In this document: positions 36,025 through 48,800 of the stretch, one piece after another | How positions within the stretch are numbered: the stretch's first letter is position 1 | How the letters are laid out: each line of letters opens with the position of its first letter | From: Macrocystis pyrifera | Taxonomy: Eukaryota > Sar > Phaeophyceae > Laminariales > Laminariaceae | Reading direction: 5' to 3' | NCBI GenBank assembly: GCA_031763025.1 | Contig: JASSKH010000001.1 | Location: 16,283,142-16,347,141, forward strand | DNA length: 64,000 bases | Notes under the pieces: generated by a model | Databases searched by the model: none | Told to the model about the DNA's origin: nothing | The model's input: the letters and a program-made list of their open reading frames with translations, nothing else | Position numbers and translations under genes: made by a program

Positions 36025-36129
36025 TTACGGAGGACCAGAGTAAATAGGACCCAATTTGTTCGCAAAAAATAGCGAAATGAATAGGTTTTTGTGTGTACCG
36101 TAGGTCCTATTTAATATGGCCCTCCGTAA
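36025..36129. mobile_element. MITE-A copy (105 bp)
   Basis: TTACGGAGGACCAGAGTAAA to TTTAATATGGCCCTCCGTAA, TA flanks. Confidence 0.9.
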
Positions 36130-37604
36130 TATTTCTACTGTAGTAGGCTTTGGGATTCTGCTCATCGGGCTACTTTTTTTTTTTGCTTTTCCTCAAAATC
36201 AGTTTCGGGTTTTTACTGCAGGTATTAAGGTGTTGAGCTCCTCCAGCGAGGAAGCTTCCGAAGGCAAAAATACGTGTTACGTCTACCGTGCGTACCGTGC
36301 GTGTCGAAAATAACGTTATTTCAATAGTAAAGGTAGTCTTGTTCTTTCTGCTGTGGACCAGAAGTTTACCAGCACGTGGTTGTTTTGTTGTTGTGAGTGA
36401 TCGACGTTTTTTGGTGTTGCTGCTGCGATTGGAATTTTACGAAGGCAAACGTGACAGCAATTGTTAGTGGAGTGTCCTTACTGAGTTTGAGTTCCAACCA
36501 GTTTTCTACAACAAGCTATCTTGACAGCAGTATCTGACAACACAGTAGCTCTTACCAGGTACCAGATATATAACGTAAGGCTTGCCTTGGGCTGGGTAAT
36601 CGATATTCCGGAGTACGTATTGCGATACGGTGTGGCGGAGGCTTGGTGGAGAACAGAGAAGGCGTTTTTCGACGTGGAAGGAAGGAGGCTGTGTGCAGGA
36701 GGGGAACATGTACGGTAGTAGTACGTACGTACGCGAAATCACTTAGCAAACTGGGAGTTGAGAAATTTGGTTTACGTACATAAGAAAACCACTACCACTT
36801 GTAGTAAGACCATAACATACTACTCCTGCCGTTCACACTGAGAACGCAATTCTCAACTGGTGTGGTGCTGCTTGCTGCTGGTGTGGCTGCTGTTTTTTCC
36901 CCCAGGTCCCCGGTACGGTACAGCATCGCTCCCCTCACAATCATCTCATCGTCTTCTCTTCTATTGAAGCTTCTATTAACAGTACAAAGTTCACTTCCGA
37001 GTGACTTCGCGTTTTACCTCGATACGTAAACCGTGTTTCGTCCGGGCATCGGCAATCGGTTCCAAGCGCGTACGCACCAGCTACGAGCCGGTACACTCGC
37101 TGTTCGCCAGTCCTTACTAGAGCATGCAGCAGCAGCTGAGAGACTGAGAGCAGAGGTAGCCGTGTTTGGTTTTCGCAGGGCTTGAAATACGCGATTAACA
37201 TTTGTCACTAAAAATAGTAGTTTTCGCTGTTCGAGGCCCCGATGAAAAAAGTATTAAAAAAAAACGTCGGACATGAAACAAATTTCCGTTCCTGGAAAAA
37301 AAAACCAGTGTCCTGCCGACGACGCCAAATGTGAAGGTGTTACCCACGTACTGAATTAAGCTAGGCCAAAAAAAGTATCGATCGACTACCCAGCCCAGGG
37401 CATTCCTCATACCACCGGCGTACAGCAGACTACACTGAGGAATATTTTAACCCGAAAATAAGAGCTACACGACATACAACCAACATGAATCAGGACGAGC
37501 ACCACAGCAGTCAGCCGCGCATGGCATCCTCCTCCCTGCTGTACCGTCTATATACCGTCTCTCTCTTCACACACAAGAAAACGACCCGCGTCTAGCAACC
37601 CCCC

Positions 37605-37978
37605 CCCCCCTGGGCCGCTCTCTTCTTCGCCATTCTGCATCCAAAACTAAACGCCTACCCATTCCGTAGGAAAGCTTAGTACGAGTAATGCACGCCCTTT
37701 CTATGCACCCCCCCCCCCCCGCGCGCGCGCGCTCTCTCTCTCTTCGCCCTTCCGCATCCAAAACTAAACGCCTACCCATTCCGTAGGAAAGCATAGTACG
37801 AGTAATGCACGCCCTTTCTATGCACCCCCCCCCCCCCCCCCGCGCGCGCGCTCTCTTCTTCGCCCTTCCGCATCCAAAACTAAACGCCTACCCATTCCGT
37901 AGGAAAGCTTAGTACGAGTAATGCGCGCTCTTTCTATGCACCCCCCCCCCCCCCCCCCCCCCCCGCGCGCGCGCCCAC
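37605..37978. repeat. minisatellite, about 117-bp units each with poly-C and (CG)n
   Basis: CATCCAAAACTAAACGCCTA occurs at about 37639, 37756 and 37872, followed each time by CCCATTCCGTAGGAAAGC, TAGTACGAGTAATGC, a poly-C of growing length and a (CG)n stretch. The last unit runs directly into an R1 copy. Confidence 0.9.
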
Positions 37979-38235
37979 CAATTCATTCGACGCTGCCATC
38001 CATATGCAAAAGAAATCCCGCCTCAAAAGCTGTTTCTTTCAGTACGATGTAGCTCACCCTTCATGCGGCTCGCCAAACACCTCCCGGCGCTTCGCGCTTT
38101 GAGGTGCAAGCAATGTCTGCCTGACCCATGAAAGCCCGACGGGCTCCGTCCCGGCAATGTACCAGCAGGGATGCCGGGGCTATGGTAACACGACTACGGC
38201 CATGCATGACATGAGTACCCCCCCATACCAAAAAA
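37979..38235 (+). repeat. poly-C repeat family R1, 3' half
   Basis: It runs from CGACGCTGCCATCCATATGC to CATGCATGACATGAGTAC plus C. It carries a small insertion variant (GTACCAGCAGGGATGCC) compared with intronic copies. Confidence 0.85.
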
Positions 38236-38249
38236 AAAAAAAAAAAAAA

Positions 38250-38338
38250 ACCCGACGTGCACCGTCCCGGCATTGTGCCAGCAGAGATGTGGGGGTGTAT
38301 ACTCGCGTGACTGCGGCCATGCATGCCCCCCCCCCCCC
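38250..38338 (+). repeat. poly-C repeat family R1, end fragment, tandem to the previous copy
   Basis: CCGACGTGCACCGTCCCGGC, GTGCCAGCAGAGATG, GCGGCCATGCATG then a 14-nt poly-C. It shares the CCAGCAG variant with its neighbour, so it is probably a local duplication. Confidence 0.8.
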
Positions 38339-38827
38339 TCGTCCCTTCGCATACAAACGCAATACCGCAAATACTGATCTCCACGTTGTGACCTTGTGGG
38401 GACTGTGGCGAGGACCAAAGCTCTCTCCCCGCTCGTCCTCGATCAAGCCTTCCAAAATGACCATCCATGGGGCAGTCACAGCGTTGGCATGGTATGATAT
38501 TCCAATATTCCATGGTGATGTGATACAATTTACCACAAGTACTGCTATAAATACCACGACTGACCATGGACCACACGGAGCACAGCCTACTACGCGCAAA
38601 GGCGCCGCTAACTCGGAGAAAACAGATCAAACCGACGGCCGAAGACGTACCAAGGAACTGAGAGAGAGAGAGGGAGAGAGATGGATGGAGATATAGAGGG
38701 AAGAAGAGGGTAGGAGCAGGGCAGTTTTTTTTCCTTGGAAACGTGAGTAGCAAGTTTGTCGTATTTTCGCCTTCTCTCTCACACACACACACGCGCCCTC
38801 CCTCTCCCTCTCTCTCTGCCTCCCCCC

Positions 38828-38910
38828 CCCTGCTCCGTCTCGAAAGGGATGCGTGGTCTATGATCAAATTACTAAGGCAAGCAACAAATGAGTACCCCCT
38901 GCCCCCCTAC
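38828..38910 (+). repeat. poly-C repeat family R2
   Basis: TGCTCCGTCTCGAAAGGGAT, ATGATCAAATTACTAAGGCA and AACAAATGAGTAC with a C-rich tail. It aligns with R1 from TGCTCCGTC onwards. Confidence 0.82.
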
Positions 38911-40671
38911 CTCCGTCTGTCTCTGTTTTGTCTGTCTATACCTGTGGTGGAAACGGACCTTCAGATACAAACGCTCGAGTATTTTGCCCAGTCAGCAAAA
39001 TAAATGGACGTCGCCGTAGTAGCAGAAACACCACGGTATTAATCCAGTAGCAGAACTGCTTAAAACCGGCACAACTCAGCAGTAAGTAGCACAGCTTCTC
39101 TGCTACGACTACACGATAACTACTACCGCGTTTACAGCACTCGGGGCGAGTGGCGTTGTACCACGCTCAGAATCGGAGGGAAAAAAATATGTAGTTGTCG
39201 CAAGAGTGCAAGTGTATATAGCAAATAATCGCGTGGTGGTGCATACCGCGGAAACAAGAAAAAGGCCGGATGGCGTGGCGCTCTCATCGGCTGAACACAA
39301 TGGACCAAGAAAAACGACCGCCCTGCCTTGGGACCGGTCGACACGCATTCAGTAGAGCATCACAAAGGAAGCACACAGAGTGTTCGTACACGCATACATA
39401 AATATAACTAATTTTCAGGATCCAGGGTCGGTGTCACTTGCTAGCTCTTCGGAAACAGCCCGACTGATGGACAGCTTTTCGAAACAGCGCACAGCTACTG
39501 GTGACTATAACAGCCTGGGGAGCTTCCCTCCATACACACAGCATACACCGAGGACCGACGCAGCGTTTACTGTGTTTCCGCAGCATGTTTGTTGTTGTCT
39601 TGTTTCGCTCCTTGCAGCGTGGTTTGACGAAAACAATTTTCCTCTTCGTAATTGATAACCTTCGAAAGAGGTAAGAAAATAAAAAAAGAAGAAGCGATCA
39701 ATAACGAGAGTATCGTGCTTGATTGGTCGATATGCAAGCAGTAACCGGCATGCAAGTATACCTGGTACGTTACGGACTCTACGTCTACGTAGAGTAGAAG
39801 AAAGAAATGGAAACCTCGAATATTCTCGACAAAAGATGGCCGTAGATATGACAGCAAGAAGAGCACAGGGGCAAGGTGAAAACAGGTAACAACAAGAAAG
39901 ACCACCGGTTCCTGTATTCCCACCCCCACCCCTTCTTCATCCCCTCTTCCTCTTTGTACCACCAAAACACCACCACCAATCCCCTCGCACCTATAACTTA
40001 GAGTACCCAAAAGCAAATAATGCAATAAAATGGGGTACCAAGCAGAGATATGAACACACAAAAAAGGATATCAAGCAGGGAATGCAACACGCGTCGCATC
40101 GCATCGCAAGCATACTGCCAGAACGCACTGGTCTTGCGGGGGATCCTCGTCCTTCAGACGTTTCGCTAGCCAACTAATGTCCCTCGTGCACCGGCGCTAA
40201 TTAACTGGTGTCCTCTAAATTTCCATATTTTTCTTCTTGTTTTTTCTACCGACACCGCACCGCAATATGCACCCCCTTCCACCTTCACCCCCCCCCCCCC
40301 CCCCCCCCCCCCCCCGCCCTCGCACGGGGGGCATGTATGCGCGAAAGCACCCACAAAACCAGTGCCTCCCGTTCCCCCCCCTCTCCTGCCTATGCCGACC
40401 ACACACTACTATACAGCGACATGAGCTCTCATACATTAGGCTTCGTTATTCACCGGCATCATGCACATCTCTATCTGCTGGGGAGTAAGCCTTGTCGTTT
40501 GCAGAGACAAGAGGTAGAATTCATGCAGGATTGCCTGTGCGGCCATGTAAATCAAGGCTTTCCCGCCAAAAACAACCGCGTCCACCTTTCACCCGGCACT
40601 ACCGCTTCCTACCACGACAAAGGCCCCCATCCCTCCGCTTCTCTCAGCCCCCCCCCCCCCCCCCCCCCCCC

Positions 40672-40720
40672 TATGGCCATGCATGACATGAGTACACCCC
40701 CCCTCTCCCCCCCCTCCCCC
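40672..40720 (+). repeat. poly-C repeat family R1, tip only
   Basis: TATGGCCATGCATGACATGA GTAC and a C-rich tail. Only the last 25 or so bases plus the tail are present, preceded by another poly-C run (40651-40670). Confidence 0.8.
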
Positions 40721-40734
40721 CCTCCATGATTATT

Positions 40735-40894
40735 CCGCACCAACGTGCCGCAAACAGCAGCAGCAGTAAGTGACTCTTGAAGAAGCATCGTCAACCATCA
40801 ACTTTACTTCGTCAAGACAAACCCACGCAGTAGAAGCAACGGTCTGCCGTCACAACCGCGGAGACATCCACAAGGAAGGGGCCATGTCGCCAGT

Positions 40895-40925
<31 letters not shown>

Positions 40926-41350
40926 ACCCGTCTCGAAAGGGATGCGTGGTCAATGATCAAATGACTTAAGGCGAGCAACAATACGAGAACGCTCCCCCCC
41001 TTCCCCCACACCCCCTCCAACACGCCTCTTCGCAAGGACGCCGCAAACAACGGCAAGGCTTCATGAAGCATCACTCGTCCTTGTAGGTCAGAAGCAGATT
41101 CACACAGCGGTCTACCGATACAGCTGAGGAAGCACTCACAACGGGCGCGACGTCGCCAGCCCCCCCCCTTCCCCCTCACCCCCCCCCTCTCACATGCCTC
41201 AAAATCGCGGACCGCAAACAACAGCAACGCTTCATAAAGCATCAACCACCGTTAGTTTTAAGTATTTGTTAAACAAACGTGGTCTGCCTTAACAGCAGCT
41301 AAGGAGGCGTTCTCCATTCCCGCCAGTCCCCCCCCCCTTCCCATCCCCCG
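40735..41350 (+). repeat. tandem array, 150-190-bp units ending in poly-C, with R2 inside
   Basis: Units at about 40735-40925, 41025-41175 and 41205-41345 share CCGCAAACAACAGCAACGCT, CTTCATGAAGCATCA, GGTCTGCC and a GCCAG(T)-C(n) end. An R2 copy (40928-40995) sits between the first two units. No coding potential was seen. Confidence 0.75.
40928..40995 (+). repeat. poly-C repeat family R2 within the tandem array
   Basis: GTCTCGAAAGGGATGCGTGG and TCAAATGACTTAAGGCGAGC match R2. The usual GAGTAC end is altered here (ATACGAGAACG). Confidence 0.75.
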
Positions 41351-42189
41351 TTCCGTCGACTACGAGCGGTGGTACACACCCTTAAGCGACGTCGTTTGTT
41401 TATTGTGCACGCATTCTGTTTCCGCCCAGCAACACGTACTACCAGAGAAGGCAAAACAAAAAAGTATTCGCTGCGTGGGTGGGCCAGAAAAGCTCATCAC
41501 CTAATGACAAGAAAAACTACAATCCCCAATTACCCCCCCAGTTGATTGCTTATGATTGGACCATCGGTACACGACGGCGTTCTCCGCCAGATGGGAGATG
41601 ATTAGACGCATGTCCCAACGCGCCAAACACGCCTGCTTCCTCCGCAAACCCTGTACTACTACGTACGACGGTATGTCACACACATAGGGTGTCACCCTTG
41701 GCGGCGTTTCTGGTGTGTAGTGTATAGACTACTGGTGTATGGAGCAAAACATTGCGCCATTATTGGGCCTCAGCTGCACTGTGGGTGCGTGCGGTTACTC
41801 GCCTTTGGCTGCTCTTCCTTCCTCGGGGGGCCTTTGCTTTCTTCGTGCGTGCAGGTGAAGAAGAGGCTGGAGCGCGACTGAATCTTTCGCGAGACACAAC
41901 AATGAAATGTTTTCACGAGTTCCAATTCTTTCATTCATGCCACTGCTTTGCTGTCGCTCCATTGCTGATTGGTGCTGTGCTGCCTGCCACAGCCTGAGCC
42001 CCCCCCTCCTCAACGTCATGCCGCTTGCCCTCCAGGAAACCCCACGCGACAATAGAGTGGGACTAGAAGGGGTATCCGGGGGGGGGGGGTGTGAGTGCGG
42101 GGGGCATCTTCACGTGCACGGTGGTTTTCTCTCCCAAGCGTACGGCTACAGGATCAGCGGTGGGGGGTAGCCAGGCATAGGACCAGCCA

Positions 42190-42320
42190 CAACACAAGAG
42201 CTACTGTGCAGGCAATCGGCCCTACTGCACGGCAGTATAATTGCTACAGTAGGTCCTACGCTGTACGGCAATAGGTCCTACTGGCTGTACGACAATAGGT
42301 TATACTGTACGTATGGCAAT
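42190..42320. repeat. degenerate GGCAATAGGTCCTACTG repeat
   Basis: GTACGGCAATAGGTCCTACT and variants recur four or five times every 25-30 bp. Confidence 0.6.
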
Positions 42321-43394
42321 GGGGGGTCTTGTCGGTGACGCCGGGGTTCTACCTTTTCTATGATGTGCATTCCGTATCATCTTACACAAGCAGCGCCTTT
42401 TCCGTCCGCCTCCTGAAAAGCAAGAACACTCATTCCACAGACAGATGTAAATCCATTCTCCCCAAACCGTCTCGCCACGTCTCCCTCTCGGTGCATGTAT
42501 CATACTCCGGAGAACGTATTGAATGGTTTTATTTTCTTTTTGTTTCAGAAGTTGAACTCGCGTCTTGCACCTTTCTTTCGCCGTGTTGCAATCACGCTAA
42601 CCAGCATACCGAGCCAACAGGTCGTCGTCGTGAAGGGGGGGGTTGGGGGGACGGGGGCGGGGGGTTTGGGTGCGCGCATAGGCTGGTAGCAACGCTGACC
42701 CCATCCGACAAGCAGAAATCAAGTTTTAATCTTCCATTAACAGGTGCGCTACGTGCAGCAAACCAGTGTCAGTCTCAGGGCACCACCGTCTTCCCCTTTT
42801 GACCAATCAGCATCATCGTGTGCCCGCCCCCTAGAAGAAGGAGCGGCTGCACTCACCACCACCACCACCGTGTACGGTTGGACTACCATACGGTGGCAGG
42901 CGCGGACAGCAACCCGCTTGGCAGTAAAACTTACCATTTTGTTAATTCTAGATTTGACACCCGATCTACGAGACACCCGACGTTCGACCCGGCCAGATCA
43001 GACCCCGTCCAGAGACCAATCAGGACCGGTCCAGCAAGGGCGAGAGCTTGCCACCAACTTTCGAGAGCCCATAGACACAGAAATGATCGCCTCGCCGCAG
43101 CGGTTAAAAGCCACCGTCCGTCGATGCCCATCCTCTGCGGACCTCTGGCGGACAGAAAGGGAAGGGCCCAGCGGCTGTTGCTGCTGCTGCTGCTGTGGCG
43201 TGAAATCAAAAGAGAGAAAACACTCGCATCGAGCGAGGACGCGGCATGACTCGGCACGACACCCAAGCCCAGCGCGCATTCCTCTGCGCGAGCCCCCCAC
43301 GCACCCACGAACGCACGCGCACACACACAAGCTTTCCTCGCGTTCAGCAACACTACCGAAAAACAAACGACCGAAACGCGGACAAGGGCGGGCA

Positions 43395-43883
43395 TCATCG
43401 ATAGCGGCGCCGCTTATCCTCCCCGCCTTCTCGCCCCAACCTCTCACGGCTTCCCCCCCTCCCTCCGGCCAAGCTCCCACTCCCACTCCCGCCTCCCCCC
43501 CCCTCTCCCGCGCCCCCCCTCCCCCTTACCCCCCCCCCGCCCCCCCCTCCGCCGTCTCTAACAATCTCTCCCCGCTCGGGCCTCCTACTCTCTCGGCGGT
43601 CACCTCCCCCATCCCGGTGGTCCTTGTCCGAGCGACTCCCCCCTCCCCCCCCCGCGCGACCCGAGCCCCTGTCCCTCTGGCGATCCCTGTCTTCTCTGTC
43701 GCGATCTCTGTCTCTGTCTCGCGTGCTGTCGCGATCTCGCGTGCTGTCACGATGGTCTCCCCTGTCTCGGTCGAAGGACGAGTAAGATCTGCCGCCACCC
43801 CCTCCTCCAGAGCGGAGGGACCTCGAGTCGTCGGGTATGTGTTTGATGTCGTGGATAAAGCGGCAGGGGTCGTTCGTACACAT
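43395..43883 (-). CDS. PNUTS-like exon 9 (rest of CCCH finger, RD-rich tail)
   Basis: It encodes MCTNDPCRFIHDIKHIPDD, completing CX9CX4CX3H with exon 8. Then comes an Arg/Asp-rich stretch (STRDRDSTRDRDRDRDRE) and a glycine-rich end, DKRRRYR, with a TGA stop at 43397-43395. The acceptor is GCAACAG|A. The overlapping 396-codon plus-strand frame is its antisense shadow. Confidence 0.85.
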   Translation of the reverse strand: MCTNDPCRFIHDIKHIPDDSRSLRSGGGGGGRSYSSFDRDRGDHRDSTRDRDSTRDRDRDRDREDRDRQRDRGSGRAGGGGGSRSDKDHRDGGGDRRESRRPERGEIVRDGGGGGGGGVRGRGGAGEGGGGGSGSGSLAGGRGGSRERLGREGGEDKRRRYR

Positions 43884-45388
43884 CTGTTGCACGTGACGAG
43901 GGAGAGGGGGCGACGGGAGGAAGAGGGGGAATAGGAGCGGCAGAGGAGAAGGGGGGGCGAGTGGAATAAGGAGGAGGAGGAGGAGGAGGAGGAGGAGGAG
44001 GGGGGTGGCGAGGACGGGGGGGGGGGAGGGGCGGACGGGGCGGGGGAGTAGGGAGGTGCGATCGTCATCGATATCGGTCGCGGGAGGGGGGCACACGCGG
44101 ACACGCCAACACACGAACACATAGCCAGTACAGACCGAAGAACAAAAGCAACAGACGCACAACACTAAGAACCAGCCCACACGACACGCCAGCACCACAA
44201 AGCATGACACCAACGCACAAACTCAAAAACAAAACACGCTGCACCACAGCCGACAAACACACAGAGAAACAGCCCACAGACAGACAAAGAGGCAAACACA
44301 ACCCAACGAAGCAACACACACAAAAGCACGCAGAAAAACGCCTTTGTGGCGGTATAGAAACACCTCTTCTCGCTGGGGGGACATCCTGCTCAAGGCGGAG
44401 AGAAAAAACCTTTCGAAGCGAGAAAAAGCGACTGATTCTTGGTAGGTACTGGCAGGTACGTAGCGGAAGCATGTTCATTCTAGCGGGTAAAAACCCCCTG
44501 TTTACACCGGAGAGAACCCCTGATGCGCGGGGGGAGAAATGCTATCGTACGTAGCGGATAGAAACCCCTTTTTGTCGCTGCGAGGAAACCCACTTCATGG
44601 CGGACTGAAAACTATGTTACAGCTGGGAGAAGAAGACTCCGGCTGGGTACGTACGTAGCGGAAGCAAGCCAAATGCCATACAGCGGATAGGAACCCCTCC
44701 ATATAAATCCTATTACATCGGACTGAAACCCATTGTTGTAGCCGGGATTAAACTTCTTGAAAGGCAGAGAACGTACTAATTAATAGAGGATGTAAAGCAC
44801 CTACTAGAACGGGGAGTAATCCTCTATTAATAGCGCCACCTTCCCCTTCCCCCCCACCCGCAACAAGGCGGACAGACGTACATCAAAATCAGCAGAACCC
44901 GCCCCCAGCAAAACACCCACCACCATCGACCAACCCACATACCCGCCCACCCATTCACCCACCCACTCACCTGCGTCTTGGAGTTGTAGTAGCGGCAGTA
45001 GTCCGACTTAATCCGCCCTTTTCCGTCGTACTTACCACCTCTCCCTCCCCTCTCGCCGTCTCTACCCTTGCCGCGATCGCCGTCCCGCTCCCACCTCCCC
45101 CCTCCCCTCCCCCCCTTCCCGCCTCCTCGCTCCCAGCTGTCTCGAGGGCGCCCCCCCGTCCCCCCCGACGTCCCCCCCCCCCCGCCGCAACGCCGCCGCT
45201 ACCACCATAGCCGCCGCGGGGGTCAACACCAAGAGGGGGAGCCTGGCCGGGGTCCCCAGTAAGCGGAGGCGCGCCGGGTACGCTGGGCGCCATCGACTGC
45301 TGCGGGTACCCCCCAGCAGCCGCAGGAGGCGGTGGCGGTGGGGGAGGCGGCGGGAACCCCATACCCTGCTGCGGCTGCTGCGGCTGCG

Positions 45389-45425
<37 letters not shown>

Positions 45426-45750
45426 CGGCTGCACCTGCTGCTGCTGCTGCTGTGGAGGGTAAAATGGTGGCTGCTGAGTGGGTGCGAGGGGCGCGACGGA
45501 GCCCGGAGCGACCATGTACGCTGGTGCTTGCGGGGGCGGGGCTCCAAGAATAACGGGAGCGGCAGTGGTAGCGGCGGCGGCGACGGTAGCGCCGGGGTAC
45601 GCGGGGTGCTGGGGTATCGCGGCCACTGGTATGGCCTGGGGCAGCGCCTGCGGTGCCTGGAGCTGGGACGGGGGTGCTTGAGACGGGGACGCCGACATCA
45701 CGTACGGAGCAGAGCTTTGGGAAGGTCGTGGGGGTGGTGGAGGTGGTAGC

Positions 45751-45800
<50 letters not shown>

Positions 45801-48800
45801 AAGAGGGGGTTGCTGTTGGGGGTATTGCCCCTGTGCTATCCCTGCAGGGGGCGGCTGCTGTGCTACGGCCGGGGGAGGTGCTTGCGGCGCGCTGCTCCCG
45901 GCAAGCGCAGGCAGCGTGAGGTGCACGTTTGAAGGGGTGCTCAGGGCTTGGTGGGAGAGGGACCTGATCGACGGGGGTAACGATTAAAAAAAAAAGGGGG
46001 GGGGGGGGGGGGCGGGGGTGTGCCCATTATCATGCATGGTCGTATGACCATAGACCCTCGCATCCCTACAATGTCGGGACGGAGCACTTCGGGTTTTCAC
46101 GGGCCACGCAGACATTGCTTGCACCAAGCGCGAAGCGCCGTAAGGTGTTGGGCGAGTCACATGCAGGGTGAGCTGCATCCTACCGAGAACCGCTTGTGAG
46201 GCGGATTTCTCGCATATGGATGACAGCGTCAATTAATTGATATATTTTCTGGTGTGGCCACTTCCAGAGACAACAATGGGTTTACTATGTAACTGCCTCG
46301 TGGGTGCCTTACCATTGCCGTGTACACACTACGTGGTACGATTATCCCCCTTGTGCGGGGTTAAGGTTCTCCCCGCACAAAAATTACGAACACCGCCGGC
46401 CGTGGTGACCGCCAAAAAACAAAAACAAAAAAACGGTACCCTGGTTGTCTAGCTCACGCAGTGAAAGGCGTGTTTTACAGTGTCGTCGCCAACCGTCGCC
46501 AACCCAACCTACACACATAGAGGGGAGGGGGGAGTTGAGGTTGAAGTTGAGATTGACATTGAGCTAGGGATTGAGCATGAGTTTGAAATAAAGATTGAGC
46601 TTGAGATTGAAACTGAGAGCGAGGGAGCGAGAGGGAGAGAGATACAGCAGCACTTCTAGAATACGATTGGGACGTCACTCCGAATCATTTCGGGAGGCTA
46701 CGTAAACGGTGCTCATCCGCGCTGACCCGTGGCCAGCGGAAATACGACGGCACGGCAGGCCGTTGGCACCCGCTATTGACAGAATAGCGCTGTAGACATG
46801 AGAGTAACGCTGTAGACATGTGTCGTTCACCATCTGGAGAACGCAATCAACGACCCAGCCTTCACTATATAGGCGTATCGACGACACGACCGCCGCAGAG
46901 GGGGGGGGGGGTGTGTACTCGATAGAAGAGATGTACTCGATCTCATGCATGGCCGTAGTCGTATGACCATAGACCCTTGCATCCCTACAATGCCGGGACT
47001 GAGCATGTCGGGGTTTTCACCGACAATACAGACATTGCTTGCACCAAGCGAGAAGCGCCGTGAGTTGTCCGGCGAGTCGCATGAAGGGTGACTGCATCCT
47101 AGTAAGAACAGCTACCGCCGCAGGGGGGTGTGACATATAAATACCACAACAAATTGAACCAACAGCACCCCAACTCCACCGCAAACCAACGTATCATACT
47201 ACAATGCGGCCACAAACAACACACCAACACAGCAGCACCACACGACGGCTGACCTGAGCAGAGCGTGGTTAACTTGACCCTCCGATACCAGGAGAGCCGT
47301 CAGAAGGCGCGGTTCCTGGGCGAAACGGCTGCGCAGGGCGTTTGCCGCGTGGGGATCGACGCTGGCGAGGGCCTCATCTAAGGCCCTCACCGATTGCAGC
47401 GTCACCTGTCAGTAGTTTGGGCCGGGGAGGGAGGGAGGGAGGGAGGGAGGCAAGGAGAAGTCCAGTGTAAATAATGAATAACCGAACCGTCACAAGGAAC
47501 CGAGCACATCCGAACCGCCCCACTATCGGCAGTGGAAAAAACAGCCGCGCGGAAAGCGGAGACCCCTCAATCGCGCTTGGCGACACTGCCGTTTTTGAAG
47601 CCGTAGCAGCCGCACCGAAAACCCCAAGAAAATTATCGACCGACCGACCGACCGACCGACCGCCGCGCCAAGAACAACAGAGTTACTCCGCCCACCCCTG
47701 CCCGTTTCTTCCGTCGCTCTCTGCTGTCATTCATCGCCATACCTTGACTGGTTGACTGGGTTGCGACTGCTCCTGCTTGAGCTGCTCCTGTTTGAGCTGT
47801 TCCTGCTTTAACTCTTGCTGCTGCTGTTCCAGCGAGGCGGCATGCATCTGCTCCAGCTCAGCATCCATGAAGAAAGGGATCTTGTACATGTTCACCTCGT
47901 CTGCACAACAACAACACACAGCAACAACAACAATGGTTCAAAAACCGACGGGACGGGACACAAAGAGACAAGAAGAGATATGGGGTAGCAGTTAAGCAAG
48001 CGCTCGGGGTTTTATTGTAGGGATAGTGTTAAGGAAAAAAATGTCATGGTGACGACATATTCTCTGTGCTTGTTATCTCCCTCCTGCCAGGAGTTGTGTT
48101 CGGTGGTGCTGCACAATAGATGGGGTGCTGTTTGGGGATAGTACGGCTGTATGGGCTACTGCCAAGGCCAATGTTTCGGCTACACGCTACTTGCTGTACA
48201 GGCTGCTGTTTTGGACTGGTGTCTGGCGCTACCGCACAAGCTACCGTGTGGGCTACTGATTGGGTTACCGCTCCAAGGGTCACTGTTGGGGCTAACCGTA
48301 TAAATTCATTTCTACATTTTGGAGTACTGCTCTGGTCCAATAAGTACTGTGCGGGCCGGGCCTACTGCTCGGGATACTGCTCGGCCTACTGCCCGGGCTA
48401 CTTTTTTGTTCTACTAATATGCCATAGGCGAACTCACCGACGGGGAGGGAAAAAGCAGCGTCTGGCGCTACCGCACGAGCCGGGCTACTGTTTGGGTTAC
48501 CGCTCCAAGGCTCACTGTTTGGGATAACCGTATAAGTTCACTTCTACATTTTGGAGTACTGCTCTGGTCCAATAAGTAATGTGCGGGCCGGGCCTACTGC
48601 TCGGGCTACTGCTTGGCCTACTGCCCGGGCTACTTTTTTGTTCTACAAATATGCCATAGGCTAACTCACCGACGGGGAGGAAAGAAGCAGCGTCTGGCGC
48701 TACCGCACGACCCGGGCTACTGTTTGGGTTACCGCTCCAAGGGTCACTGTTTGGGCTAACCGTATGAATTCACTTCTACATTTTGGAGTACTGCTCTGGT

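Larger units (their letters stand above)
33645..43394. other. intergenic region between the converging ABCG and PNUTS-like genes
   Basis: The two genes point toward each other, so both 3' ends and terminators lie here. It holds a (GGTC)n run (33700-33840), MITEs, fold-back arms, the poly-C family and several tandem arrays, listed separately. Stretches 38906-40250 and 41350-42180 show nothing I recognise. No gene was supported. The small frame at 36521-36718 matches nothing I know. Confidence 0.7.

Noticed and set aside
36521-36718. 65-codon plus-strand frame in the intergenic region
   Set aside because: No recognised domain, no neighbouring exons and an ordinary length for a chance frame.
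42744-43934. Long plus-strand frame of 396 codons, Pro/Ser/Arg-rich
   Set aside because: It is antisense to the last exon of the PNUTS-like gene, which has a proper zinc-finger match and splice sites. The composition is low-complexity.
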